Assembly (NCBI GenBank): GCA_023480885.1
Contig: JAMCWX010000062.1
Span: 1-45,512, forward strand
Source: Chloroflexota bacterium
GTDB taxonomy: Bacteria; Chloroflexota; UBA6077; FW602-bin22; JACPRP01
Length of the DNA stretch: 45,512 nucleotides
Reading direction: 5' to 3'
Part shown: one piece after another, positions 16,520 through 24,752 of the stretch
Numbering within the stretch: position 1 is the stretch's first letter
Layout of the letters: the number at the start of each line of letters is the position of its first letter
The notes under the pieces: model-generated
Told to the model about the DNA's origin: nothing
What the model saw: the letters and a program-made list of their open reading frames with translations, nothing else
Databases searched by the model: none
Program-made: the position numbers and the translations under genes

Positions 16520-16567
16520 TTGACAAACAACCTGGCACGTGATATTATCGCACCGAACGTTTGGTGC
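16520..16567 (+). promoter_or_regulatory. Promoter and TetR operator for the mutase/second molybdoenzyme operon
   Basis: TTGACA (16520-16525), 17-base spacer, TATTAT (16543-16548), one base, then GCACCGAACGTTTGGTGC (16550-16567). The spacer (AACAACCTGGCACGTGA) equals that of the minus-strand copy at 14608-14655. Confidence 0.88.
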
Positions 16568-16853
16568 GATACGTTCTTGGTCAGTTGCGTATTGCCAGAG
16601 TCCTTCTATGTAGACCTCGTTATTCATCGACCGCGCAGATTTTCGCGGGAGCATCAGGCAGTGAAGAGTACTGTCGTTAAGTGTCGGGAAGCAGGAAACC
16701 GATATTGCCGAACCACTCTATTGGCGCCAGTATTGAGTCTGCCTCTAGCGCCGCAAAGCAGAAAATGTCTTGCTTGCACATGAACTTTATTATACGGACT
16801 GAATGCAGGTGGTCAGATTGGCGGGAAGCATCTGAAGGCAGGAAGGAAGAACA
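16568..16853 (+). other. Long 5' leader of the mutase operon, no gene seen
   Basis: About 285 bases separate the operator from the mutase ATG, much longer than the leaders of the other regulon genes. No convincing ORF is present. A stretch near 16680 (CGGGAAGCAGGAAACCG) loosely recalls part of a cobalamin riboswitch core, but I could not find a full B12 box or the rest of the fold. The last 15 bases hold the mutase ribosome-binding site GGAAGGA. Confidence 0.4.
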
Positions 16854-18524
16854 ATGGGAGATATCGAGAAGTCAAAGATCGAAGACATCGCTCGCGCGCA
16901 GCAGGAATGGGAGGAAAAGAATAAGGCCAGTAGGATCGAGAAGAAGTATACCTCGACGGGCATTGGGATCAAGCCGCTCTATACCCCGGCTGACGTGCCC
17001 GATCTGGATTATCTGCGGGACATCGGCTTCCCCGGCGACTACCCGATGGTGCGTGGAGGGCATCCCCTCGGCTACCGAACGAAGCTCTGGGTAACGCGCC
17101 AATACGCGGGTTTCGGCACGGCTGCGGAGAGCAATCAGCGATTCAAGTACCTTGCGAAGGAAGGCAACACTGGGCTCAACATCGCGTTCGATCTGGTGAC
17201 GCAGATGGGTCTGGATTCCGATAATCCCGAGATAGAGGAGGAAGTCGGCCGCGTCGGCGTCGCCATCGATTCGCTGGAGGATATGGAGGTACTTTTCGAT
17301 GGCATCCCGCTGGACAAGGTAAGCACCGCTTTCACCATCAACGCGACGGCGCCGATCATCATCGCGATGTATTACGTCACCGCTGAAAAGCAGGGGGTGT
17401 CGCCAGACAAGCTCGGCGGGACTGTGCAGAATGACAATCTGAAAGAGTATTTCTCTCGCGGCGCCTTCATCTTTCCTGTCCAACCGACGATGCGAATGAC
17501 GGCAGATCTGTTCGAGTTCTGCTCGAAGGTGATACCGAAGTATATTCCAGTCAGCGTCTGCGGCTACCACATTCGCGAGAGCGGCGCCACCTCCGTTCAG
17601 GAGATAGCCTTCGCGTTCCTCAACGCCATCGCCTACATCGAAAACGCGCTAAGCCGTGGGCTGGATATCGACTCGTTTGCCCCTCGGCTGAGCTTCAACT
17701 TCGCCACCCTGATGGGGTTCTTTGAGGAAATCGCCAAGTACAGGGCGGCGCGCAGGATTTGGGCGCGGATTCTTCGGGATAGGTTTGGCGCGAAGGACCC
17801 GAAGTCCTGGCGAATGCTGTACATCGCTGGCTCGACGGGCGGATCGTTCACGCGGAGGCAGCCCGACTGCAACGTGATACGCGGTGCCATTGAGACGTTG
17901 GCAAGCATCATCAGTGGTGCCCAGGCCTCGGCTACGCATACCAAGGACGAAGGCCACACTATCCCCACGCCAGAAGCTCAGATCATCGCTCTGCGGACTC
18001 AGCAACTGATCGCCTACGAGACCGACGTGCCGAATACCATCGACCCGTTGGCTGGGTCGTACTTCGTCGAGAGCCTGACGAACGAGATGGAGAAGCAGAT
18101 CGAGGCGACGATGGCAGAGGTGGAGGCAAACGGCGGTATCATAAAGGCCATCGAGGAAGGATGGGTCCAGCGACTGCTGATGCGGCAAGCGTACGAGGAT
18201 AGGCGAAAGGTCGAGTTGGGAGAGAGGCCCTTGATTGGCGAGAACATGTTCGTGATGGAGGAGGAGAAAGAGACTGTTGCCTTACATTACGCCGATCCGA
18301 AGTGGGTGCAGGAGCAGATCAGGCGAGTGAGGGCGCTCAAGGAGCGTCGGGATAACGCCCGCGTGAAGGAGACGCTGGATGCGCTGGGCAGGGCGGCACG
18401 CGGAAAGGGCAATATAATGTACCCGCTGATCGACGCGGTGCGTGCCTACGCTACGCTAGGTGAGATGACGGCGGTGCTTAAGGAAGTGTTCGGCGAGTTC
18501 AAGGAGCCGGTGAACATCTTTTGA
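16854..18524 (+). CDS. AdoCbl-dependent acyl-CoA mutase, large (substrate-binding) subunit, methylmalonyl-CoA mutase type
   Basis: Carbon-skeleton rearrangement of an acyl-CoA; 556 residues without a B12 domain, which is the separate next gene. The TIM-barrel core is clear: TRQYAGFGTAAESNQRFKYL, GLNIAFDLVTQMGLDSDNP, GVAIDSLEDMEVLFDGIPL, GTVQNDNLKEYFSR, CGYHIRESGAT and FAPRLSFNFATLMGFFEE. Tyr84, Arg202 and His239 align with Tyr89, Arg207 and His244 of methylmalonyl-CoA mutase. Arg202 favours a substrate with a free carboxylate over isobutyryl- or hydroxyisobutyryl-CoA. Three residues in the CoA-channel segment differ, however (His70, Leu72, Lys77 for Tyr75, Thr77, Arg82), so a larger dicarboxylic acyl-CoA is possible. 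ATG at 16854 with GGAAGGA upstream. Confidence 0.9.
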   Translation: MGDIEKSKIEDIARAQQEWEEKNKASRIEKKYTSTGIGIKPLYTPADVPDLDYLRDIGFPGDYPMVRGGHPLGYRTKLWVTRQYAGFGTAAESNQRFKYLAKEGNTGLNIAFDLVTQMGLDSDNPEIEEEVGRVGVAIDSLEDMEVLFDGIPLDKVSTAFTINATAPIIIAMYYVTAEKQGVSPDKLGGTVQNDNLKEYFSRGAFIFPVQPTMRMTADLFEFCSKVIPKYIPVSVCGYHIRESGATSVQEIAFAFLNAIAYIENALSRGLDIDSFAPRLSFNFATLMGFFEEIAKYRAARRIWARILRDRFGAKDPKSWRMLYIAGSTGGSFTRRQPDCNVIRGAIETLASIISGAQASATHTKDEGHTIPTPEAQIIALRTQQLIAYETDVPNTIDPLAGSYFVESLTNEMEKQIEATMAEVEANGGIIKAIEEGWVQRLLMRQAYEDRRKVELGERPLIGENMFVMEEEKETVALHYADPKWVQEQIRRVRALKERRDNARVKETLDALGRAARGKGNIMYPLIDAVRAYATLGEMTAVLKEVFGEFKEPVNIF

Positions 18525-18539
18525 TTAGGGGTGAGTGCA

Positions 18540-18947
18540 ATGGCAAGATCTAATGCCCCGATTCGCGTTCTCGTGGCCAAGCCTGGGTTGGATGGCCATG
18601 ATAGGGGAGCGAAGGTGGTGGCCAAGGCCTTCGTCGAAGCGGGAATGGAAGTAATATATACAGGGCTTCACCAGACGGTTGACCAGATCGTCGCGGCGGC
18701 TGTGCAAGAAGACGTCGACGTCGTCGGCCTGAGTATAATGTCTGGTGCGTATATGGGTTACACCAGGAGGGTAATGGAGAGGCTGAGAGATCAAAAGGCC
18801 GACGACAAGCTAGTCGTCGTCGGCGGCGTGATTCCAGCCGCCCACGTGCCAGCTCTGAAAGAGTTTGGGGTTAACGAAGTTTTCCTTCCTGGGACTCGTC
18901 TCGACGATATTATCGACTACGTGAAGGGGAAAATAGGGCCCAGGTGA
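18540..18947 (+). CDS. AdoCbl-dependent mutase, small cobalamin-binding subunit
   Basis: B12-binding partner of the mutase large subunit, about 135 residues with a Rossmann-like fold. It has the DxHxxG signature as GLDGHDRGAKVV, where His is the lower cobalt ligand, then VVGLSIMSGAYMGY and VVVGGVIP, which contact the nucleotide tail. I chose ATG at 18540 because AGGGG lies eight bases upstream; a GTG at 18531 is in frame but overlaps that site. It starts 15 bases after the large subunit stop. Split large and small subunits are common in archaeal-type and isobutyryl-CoA-type mutases. Confidence 0.93.
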   Translation: MARSNAPIRVLVAKPGLDGHDRGAKVVAKAFVEAGMEVIYTGLHQTVDQIVAAAVQEDVDVVGLSIMSGAYMGYTRRVMERLRDQKADDKLVVVGGVIPAAHVPALKEFGVNEVFLPGTRLDDIIDYVKGKIGPR

Positions 18948-18969
18948 CTCTTATGATCGGGAGGGGCGA

Positions 18970-21270
18970 GTGTCTGAGTTCAACGTAATAGGCAGGCGCG
19001 TTCCGAAGCAAGATGGCGTGGCGAGAGTGACGGGCAGAGCGGTATACACCGACGACATCAAGCTGCCTCAAATGCTGCACGGGAGGATTCTACGCAGCCC
19101 AGTCCCTCACGCCCGCATTGTGAGCATCGACACGAGCAAGGCGAAGCAGCTTGCCGGCGTAAAAGCAGTAATAACTGCGGCGGATATGCCTCGCTCGGGG
19201 TTCGGCTACGGTAAGGATAACTCGCCCCTGAAATGGGAAAAAGTCCGATGCGTCGGCGACGAGGTCGCAGCGGTGGCGGCGATCGACGATAATACCGCTG
19301 AAGAAGCGCTCAGCTTGATACAAATCGAATACGAGCAACTCCCGGCGGTGTACGATCCCGAAGAGGCGCAGCGCGAAGGCGCTCCCCTCGTCCACGAGAG
19401 ATCCAAGAATAATGTCTCATTCAGTTGGACGTTCAACAAGGGCGATGTGGAAGGCGCCATTGCCGAAGCAGACGTCGTCGTCGAGGATAGGTTCAGGACG
19501 CAGTACATAAACGCGTGCCCTTTGGAGCCGCACATATGCCTGGCCAGCTTCGATCAAGCTGGCAATTTAGCGGTATGGGTGCCCATTCATTTCGCCTTTA
19601 TGTTCCGCAAGGACGTTGCCGAGGTTATGGGGATGCCCTGGAGCAAAGTGAGAGTTATCCAACCGGCGATCGGCGGCAGCTTCGGCAGCAAGATAGATAC
19701 GGAGCCGTTCCACTTCATCTGTATTGCCCTGGCGCAGAAGACGGGAAGGCCGGTCAAGATAGCTTTTACGCGGGAAGAGGAGTTCCTGGCCGCCCGTCCG
19801 CGCCAGCCGATGATCCTCGACATTCGGATGGCGGCAAAGAAAGACGGAACGCTGTTGGCCAGGGATGTGCATATAATCAGCGACAATGGTGCTTACAATG
19901 CCTGGGGCTCGCACGCGCTTTTCGCGGCCATGATGAGCGTGACCTCGCTCTACAGGGTGCCGAACGTGAGGTTCGTCGGCGATGTGGTGTACACGAACAA
20001 GCCTTACGGTGGCTCGGTTCGTGGCTTTGGCAACCCGCAGGCTACGTTTGCAATCGAATCGCAGATGGATATACTGGCCCAGAAGCTGGGCATTGACCCG
20101 CTCGAATTGCGCCTGAAGAACGCGAACCAGCCGGGCGACGTCACAGTGCAGGACGTGAAGATCACTAGCTGTGGACTGGCGGAATCCATCGAGAAAGTGG
20201 CCCAGCGGATCGGCTGGAGCGAGCATCATGGTAAGGGCGGGAATCGCGGCGTCGGCGTTGCCAGCCTGATCCACGTAGGTGGAGGTGCCAGAATCTACAA
20301 ATCCGATGGCTGTGGTGCTATTGTGAAGATAGACGATGGCGGCGATATCACGGTGATCATCGGTTCGTCGGAGTTGGGACAAGGTTCGGAGACGGTTCAG
20401 GCGATGATGGCCGCGGAGGAGTTGGGAGCCAGACTGGAGGATATTCGAGTTATCAATTCAGATACGGCAATCAAGCCCTGGGATGTGGGATCGCACGCCA
20501 GTCGCAGCACGTTTATCTCTGGCATGGCGATCAAACGCGCGGCGGAGCAGGCCAAGAAGCAGCTTTTCGAGGCGGCCGCTCAGAAACTGGAGGCCCGGCC
20601 TGAGGATCTGGAGTCGCTGGATAGCAAGATATTCGTGAAGGGGTCTCCCGACAGATTCCTGACCTTTGGCCAGGCGGCACGGGCGGACCTACTGCGAACT
20701 GGCGGAGACGTGATCGTGGCCAAGTACTTCTACGATCCGCCCAACGTCGAGCTGGATAGGGGGTTCTTCGGCAACGTCTCGGCGACCTACGCCTTCGGCA
20801 GCCACGCGGCAGAGGTCAAAGTCGATCCTGAGACAGGCGCCGTCGACGTTGTTAGGATAGCAGCGGCGCACGACGTGGGCCGAGCGCTCAATCCGATGGG
20901 CCTGGAGGCGCAGATCGAGGGTGGGGTTGCTATGGGCTTCGGCTACGCGATGACAGAGGAGCTTCAGGTTAAGAATGGGGTGATACAGAACGTCTCCCTC
21001 CTGGATTATCGTGTTCCGACAGTGCAAGATGTGCCAGCCATTGATCCAATAATCATCGAGACGATCGACCCGATCGGGCCGTTTGGAGCGAAAGGGATGG
21101 GGGAATGCTCCACTGTTCCGACCGCGCCGGCGATCGCCAACGCGATATACGATGCCACGGGGGTGAGGATTAAGGATCTGCCGATAACGCCAGAGAAGGT
21201 TTTGCGAGCTCTAGAAGAAGCCAAGGAGACCTCGAAGGATGGGAGCGAAGGAGGCCTGATCGATGAGTGA
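18970..21270 (+). CDS. Xanthine dehydrogenase-family molybdopterin subunit, system 2
   Basis: Large Mo subunit of a second hydroxylase, 766 residues. The start is GTG at 18970 after GGAGGGG. Canonical features are VTGRAVYTDDIKLPQMLHG, LRSPVPHARI, GGSFGSKIDTEPFHF, the RGFGNPQATFAIE loop, SSELGQGSETVQAMMAAEE and FGAKGMGECSTVPTAPA containing the catalytic Glu. Unlike system 1, its Mo-site loops are close to normal, so it should hydroxylate an activated carbon using water and pass electrons to its Fe-S and FAD subunits. Those are encoded after an intervening PaaK-like ligase gene that overlaps this gene's end by 8 bases, suggesting the substrate is or becomes a CoA thioester. Confidence 0.93.
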   Translation: MSEFNVIGRRVPKQDGVARVTGRAVYTDDIKLPQMLHGRILRSPVPHARIVSIDTSKAKQLAGVKAVITAADMPRSGFGYGKDNSPLKWEKVRCVGDEVAAVAAIDDNTAEEALSLIQIEYEQLPAVYDPEEAQREGAPLVHERSKNNVSFSWTFNKGDVEGAIAEADVVVEDRFRTQYINACPLEPHICLASFDQAGNLAVWVPIHFAFMFRKDVAEVMGMPWSKVRVIQPAIGGSFGSKIDTEPFHFICIALAQKTGRPVKIAFTREEEFLAARPRQPMILDIRMAAKKDGTLLARDVHIISDNGAYNAWGSHALFAAMMSVTSLYRVPNVRFVGDVVYTNKPYGGSVRGFGNPQATFAIESQMDILAQKLGIDPLELRLKNANQPGDVTVQDVKITSCGLAESIEKVAQRIGWSEHHGKGGNRGVGVASLIHVGGGARIYKSDGCGAIVKIDDGGDITVIIGSSELGQGSETVQAMMAAEELGARLEDIRVINSDTAIKPWDVGSHASRSTFISGMAIKRAAEQAKKQLFEAAAQKLEARPEDLESLDSKIFVKGSPDRFLTFGQAARADLLRTGGDVIVAKYFYDPPNVELDRGFFGNVSATYAFGSHAAEVKVDPETGAVDVVRIAAAHDVGRALNPMGLEAQIEGGVAMGFGYAMTEELQVKNGVIQNVSLLDYRVPTVQDVPAIDPIIIETIDPIGPFGAKGMGECSTVPTAPAIANAIYDATGVRIKDLPITPEKVLRALEEAKETSKDGSEGGLIDE

Positions 21271-22504
21271 CATCGCGATGTCGCCGGTTTCGACCGAGGA
21301 GGAACTGGCGAGATTACAGCTCGAACGGTTGAAGTGGAGCGTGGCTCACGCCTACAACAACGTGGAGTTCTATCGACAGAAGATGGACGCGGTGGGCGTG
21401 ACCCCCGATGATATTCGCACGCTGGACGATATCGTTAAGCTCCCGATGACGGACAAATATGAACTGAGGCAGACCTATCCTTTCGGCTTGCGGGCCGTGC
21501 CCTTCAAAGATATCGTGCGTATACACGCGTCCTCGGGTACTACAGGGAAGAGAACTGTTGCTTACTACTCTCAGAAGGATATCGACGACTGGAAGGATAT
21601 GTTCGCACGCTGCTATAAGCTGGCGGGATTGACTGAGGAAGACAGATTCCAGGTGGCGGTGGGCTACGGGCTCTGGACGGCTGGAGCTGGCTTTCAATTG
21701 GGCGCAGAAAGGTTCGGGATGATGACGATCCCGACTGGACCGGGAAACACGGACATGCAGATCGAAATGATGCTGGATTTCGGCACCACGGCGATCATTT
21801 GTACGTCGAGCTACGCGCTCTTCCCGCTGCGCACGCTGATTCTCGGCTCCGAACGATCCAGCGACCAACTGCGAGCGCGGATTGCCGAGCTGCTCGACGT
21901 CGAGGTATTCGATATCATTGGGATGACAGAGCTTTATGGCCCTGGCATCGGCATCGACTGCCTTGCCCATCAGGGCATCCACTATTTCGCAGACCATTTC
22001 ATCTTCGAGATAATCGATCCGCTCACAGGCAAGCCAGTGCCTATGGGCGAGCAAGGGGAGATCGTGGCCACGACTCTGACGAGAGAGGCGATGCCGATGA
22101 TAAGATATCGCACGCGAGACCTCTCGCGTTTGATCCCTGGCCGATGCTCTTGCGGCGTGATTCATCCGCGCCAGGACCGCATCGTGGGTCGCACCGACGA
22201 TATGATAAAGTTCCACGCTGTGAACATCTTCCCTGGCCAGATCGATGTGGTCCTATCGAATGCGCCGGGCGTCGGAACGGAGTATCAGGTGGTACTTCGC
22301 AGAGAAAGAGGGAGGGACTCGATGATCTTGCGCGTCGAGCGATGCGCCGATACGAGCCTTACAAACGAGGAGATCGAATCCGCGGTGCGCGATCTCATGA
22401 AATCGCGTATTGGAGTGACGCCGGTCGTCGAGATTGTGCCCTATCAAGAATTACCCAGGTCGGAGAGGAAAACCAAGCGCATATTTGACGAACGAGAAGC
22501 CTAA
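21263..22504 (+). CDS. Phenylacetate-CoA ligase-like (PaaK family) AMP-forming CoA ligase
   Basis: Activates an organic acid to its CoA thioester through an acyl-adenylate. 413 residues, close to PaaK length. Evidence: PMTDKYELRQTYPFGLRAVP, the P-loop HASSGTTGKRTVAYYS, the adenylate-binding region IGMTELYGPG, the hinge region YRTRDLSRLIPGRCSCG and the C-terminal VGRTDDMIKFHAVNIFPGQI, followed by a final RSERKTKR segment that supplies the late catalytic Lys region. The ATG at 21263 overlaps the upstream molybdoenzyme gene. The position between large and medium subunit genes of one enzyme argues that ligase and hydroxylase act on the same molecule. Aromatic acids are usual for the family; the exact substrate is unknown. 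Confidence 0.9.
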   Translation: MSDIAMSPVSTEEELARLQLERLKWSVAHAYNNVEFYRQKMDAVGVTPDDIRTLDDIVKLPMTDKYELRQTYPFGLRAVPFKDIVRIHASSGTTGKRTVAYYSQKDIDDWKDMFARCYKLAGLTEEDRFQVAVGYGLWTAGAGFQLGAERFGMMTIPTGPGNTDMQIEMMLDFGTTAIICTSSYALFPLRTLILGSERSSDQLRARIAELLDVEVFDIIGMTELYGPGIGIDCLAHQGIHYFADHFIFEIIDPLTGKPVPMGEQGEIVATTLTREAMPMIRYRTRDLSRLIPGRCSCGVIHPRQDRIVGRTDDMIKFHAVNIFPGQIDVVLSNAPGVGTEYQVVLRRERGRDSMILRVERCADTSLTNEEIESAVRDLMKSRIGVTPVVEIVPYQELPRSERKTKRIFDEREA

Positions 22505-22567
22505 GAGCAATCGTCACGCGGGAATTGGAATCCAGAGGCTAAGAAGTAGGACTGTCATGAGGTTGGA

Positions 22568-23461
22568 ATGAAATACTTCGACTATTTGGAGCCTACGACG
22601 CTTTCAGAGGCGAGCTTGCTGCTAGCGGAATATGGCAAAGATGCTAGGGCCCTCGCCGGAGGCACAGACCTTCTGGTGAGGATGAAGCGTCAGGCACTGG
22701 CGCCACGCTATTTGATAAACTTGAAGAGAATTCCGGGCCTTGCGTCCATCGAGGCCAACGACAGCACCTTGAGGATTGGCGCGCTGGCGACTATTCGCGC
22801 CGTTCATACGTCGCCGGCAGTTAGACAGCAGTGGGCGGTCATCGGCGAGGCTGCACAGAAGATGGCATCGGTGCAGGTGCGCAACCTTGCGACCATCGGA
22901 GGCAATCTGTGCAATGCTGCGCCTTCAGCGGACATGGCTCCCGCTCTCATTGGTCTAGGGGCACAGGCGAGGATCGTCAGTTCCTCTGGCGAGCGCATCA
23001 TCAGCCTGGAGGAGTTCTTCGTTGGCCCAGGGGCGACGGCGTTGGGGCAGGGCGAACTACTGGCCGAGTTGATCGTGCCGGCGCCACCGTCGAACACTGG
23101 AGCGATATATGTAAAACACGCCATTCGCAAAGCCATGGATATCGCCATGGTCGGCGTCGCGATAGTCCTGACGCTGGATTCGTCAGGTAAGCGTCTGAAC
23201 GAGGTTCGCGTGGTATTGGGCGCGGTGGCGCCGACGCCAATGCGGGCGAGAAAGACGGAGGATGTTCTGCGAGGAAAAGCTGTTCCGCTGGATGACGCGG
23301 TTCTCTCCGAGGCGGCTGAGGCCGCTACGGCTGAAGCCAGACCGATCTCAGATGTGCGGGCATCTGAATACTATCGCCGAAAGCTGGTAGGTGTCCTCGT
23401 CAAACGTGCCGCTATCCAGGCGCTGGAACGCGCGAGCGAGGGGAGGGTAGTGGCGAATTGA
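22568..23461 (+). CDS. FAD-binding medium subunit, molybdenum hydroxylase system 2
   Basis: 297 residues. FAD motifs are ALAGGTDLLVRMKR and VRNLATIGGNLCNAAPSAD. Further family signs are HAIRKAMDIAMVGVA, VRVVLGAVAPTPMRA and SEYYRRKLVGVLVKRA at the C-terminus. It lacks the Cys-rich [4Fe-4S] insertion seen in the system 1 counterpart, so the two enzymes differ in electron transfer. It begins 63 bases after the ligase stop with GAGG upstream, and its stop overlaps the small subunit's TTG start. With the large and small subunits it completes an (alpha beta gamma) hydroxylase. Confidence 0.94.
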   Translation: MKYFDYLEPTTLSEASLLLAEYGKDARALAGGTDLLVRMKRQALAPRYLINLKRIPGLASIEANDSTLRIGALATIRAVHTSPAVRQQWAVIGEAAQKMASVQVRNLATIGGNLCNAAPSADMAPALIGLGAQARIVSSSGERIISLEEFFVGPGATALGQGELLAELIVPAPPSNTGAIYVKHAIRKAMDIAMVGVAIVLTLDSSGKRLNEVRVVLGAVAPTPMRARKTEDVLRGKAVPLDDAVLSEAAEAATAEARPISDVRASEYYRRKLVGVLVKRAAIQALERASEGRVVAN

Positions 23462-23940
23462 AGAGGACAATTAGCCTTACAGTAAACGGAGATCTGCATG
23501 AATTGGCGGTTGAGCCGAGGCGGACGCTGTTGGAAGTGCTGCGAGACGACCTGGGATTGACCGGGACCAAGCGTGGATGCAGCACTGGCGACTGCGGGGC
23601 CTGTACAGTGTTGCTCGACGGGAGCGCTGTGAATTCCTGTCTCGTGCTCGCCGTGGACGCCCACGGTCGGGAAGTGCTCACCATCGAGGGGCTCGCGGAA
23701 GGGAGCCAGCTACATCCTATTCAAGATGCGTTCTTGGAGCACGGGGGCCTACAATGCGGCTACTGCACGCCAGGGATGATTCTGTCGGCAAAGGCGCTGC
23801 TGGATGAGAATCCGCACCCGACCGCGGAAGAGGTGAAGGTCGCGATCGCCGGAAACCTTTGTCGCTGCACCGGTTATACGAAAATCGTGGAATCGATTTT
23901 GGCTGCGGCCGAGAAGATATCTGGCGCCGGCGTTAGCTGA
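23458..23940 (+). CDS. Xanthine dehydrogenase-family [2Fe-2S] subunit, system 2
   Basis: 160 residues with all cluster Cys. The first cluster is KRGCSTGDCGACTVLLDG with VNSCLVLA, the second is CGYCTPGM with NLCRCTGYTKIVE. The start is TTG at 23458, overlapping the medium-subunit stop (TTGA), which fits coupled translation. It is the last gene of the mutase operon and converges on the TetR gene 38 bases away. It is strongly similar by eye to the small subunit of system 1, as expected for paralogues. Confidence 0.94.
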   Translation: MKRTISLTVNGDLHELAVEPRRTLLEVLRDDLGLTGTKRGCSTGDCGACTVLLDGSAVNSCLVLAVDAHGREVLTIEGLAEGSQLHPIQDAFLEHGGLQCGYCTPGMILSAKALLDENPHPTAEEVKVAIAGNLCRCTGYTKIVESILAAAEKISGAGVS

Positions 23941-23978
23941 AGACGCGAAAGGACAAGCTGAGCTCGATTCGTCGCGTT

Positions 23979-24635
23979 CTACCCGAGGTGAAGGAGCGCA
24001 CTGGCATCTTCGCGGACGGTGGTAGCGACAGTGTGTTCGGCTGGCTTCCTCAAGCCCACGTCTATTAGGTCGTAGAATATCTGAGCGACCTCATCTGCGG
24101 AGAGGCTTCCACCGCTGGAATACCAGCGGTAGACCCAGTTGCACATTCCTATGATGGCAAAGGCGGCTGCCTTCACGTTGACGGGCCGAAATTCGCCAGC
24201 GCGGATGCCGTTCTCGAGGATGTCGATAAAGATCTTCTCGTACCTGTGCTGCTGCCCGATTATGGGCGCCTGTCGTTCCTTGGACAAGTGTTTTGTGTTC
24301 TCGAGCAAGACAGCGAGCACGTCGACGTGCGTAGCTGTGTATCGGATATTGTGGTTTATCGCCTGGCGCAGCTTTTCGTGGAACGTGGAAGCCGCCGCGC
24401 ACGTTTGCTCCAGGGCGTCCACCGTGGCCTTCAGCCCCTCGAAGATTATCTCGAAAACCACGTCCTCTTTATTATCGATATGCTGATATAAGCTACCTTT
24501 GTAAAGGCCAACCGCGTCGGCAATGTCCTGCATGGAAGTGCCATGGTAGCCTTTTTGATGGAGGATCTTCGTCGCTGCCTGGAGAATTTCTTCTCGTTTG
24601 GCTTCAGCCTTCTTCGAACGTGCTTTCAGTACCAC
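23979..24635 (-). CDS. TetR-family repressor, inferred master regulator of the catabolic regulon
   Basis: 218 residues. The N-terminal DNA-binding domain is standard: AKREEILQAATKILHQKGYH, then the helix-turn-helix TSMQDIADAVGLYKGSLY. The rest is a helical ligand and dimer domain. TetR proteins usually repress and are released by a small ligand, often an acyl-CoA in such clusters. Its promoter (24718-24746) carries a degenerate copy of the palindrome found at four other promoters in the window, consistent with weak autorepression. It is the only TetR gene located among those operons; the one at 30707 has its own different palindrome. The assignment as regulator of all five sites is inference from position and site identity. 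Confidence 0.88.
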   Translation of the reverse strand: MVLKARSKKAEAKREEILQAATKILHQKGYHGTSMQDIADAVGLYKGSLYQHIDNKEDVVFEIIFEGLKATVDALEQTCAAASTFHEKLRQAINHNIRYTATHVDVLAVLLENTKHLSKERQAPIIGQQHRYEKIFIDILENGIRAGEFRPVNVKAAAFAIIGMCNWVYRWYSSGGSLSADEVAQIFYDLIDVGLRKPAEHTVATTVREDASALLHLG

Positions 24636-24689
24636 ACCTCCACTTCTGTCGCATGCTCGTGAAGCGTCTTGTGGCTATGGTTCAAAAGT

Positions 24690-24746
24690 GCACCGAACGG
24701 TTGGTGTGCCAAATGGAATGATACCACGGGGCACCTGGATTGTCAA
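24690..24746 (-). promoter_or_regulatory. Promoter and degenerate TetR operator of the tetR gene
   Basis: Minus strand: TTGACA (24741-24746), 17-base spacer, TATCAT (24718-24723), then a 10-base gap and an imperfect palindrome, plus-strand form GCACCGAACGGTTGGTGT (24690-24707). The -35 begins 6 bases after the hyuB stop. Mismatched arms and greater distance from the -10 suggest weaker repression than at the other sites. Confidence 0.72.
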
Positions 24747-24752
24747 AAATGG

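Noticed and set aside
14608..16567. Inverted promoter cassettes as ends of a mobile element carrying the carboxyltransferase
   Set aside because: The paired 48-bp modules flank the gene in inverted orientation, but there is no transposase, no target-site duplication that I can see, and similar modules occur at three other operons, so shared regulation explains them better.
16680..16760. Cobalamin riboswitch in the mutase leader
   Set aside because: Only a short CGGGAAGCAGG-like piece resembles the core; the B12 box and remaining conserved segments could not be found, so I list it only as an unassigned leader.
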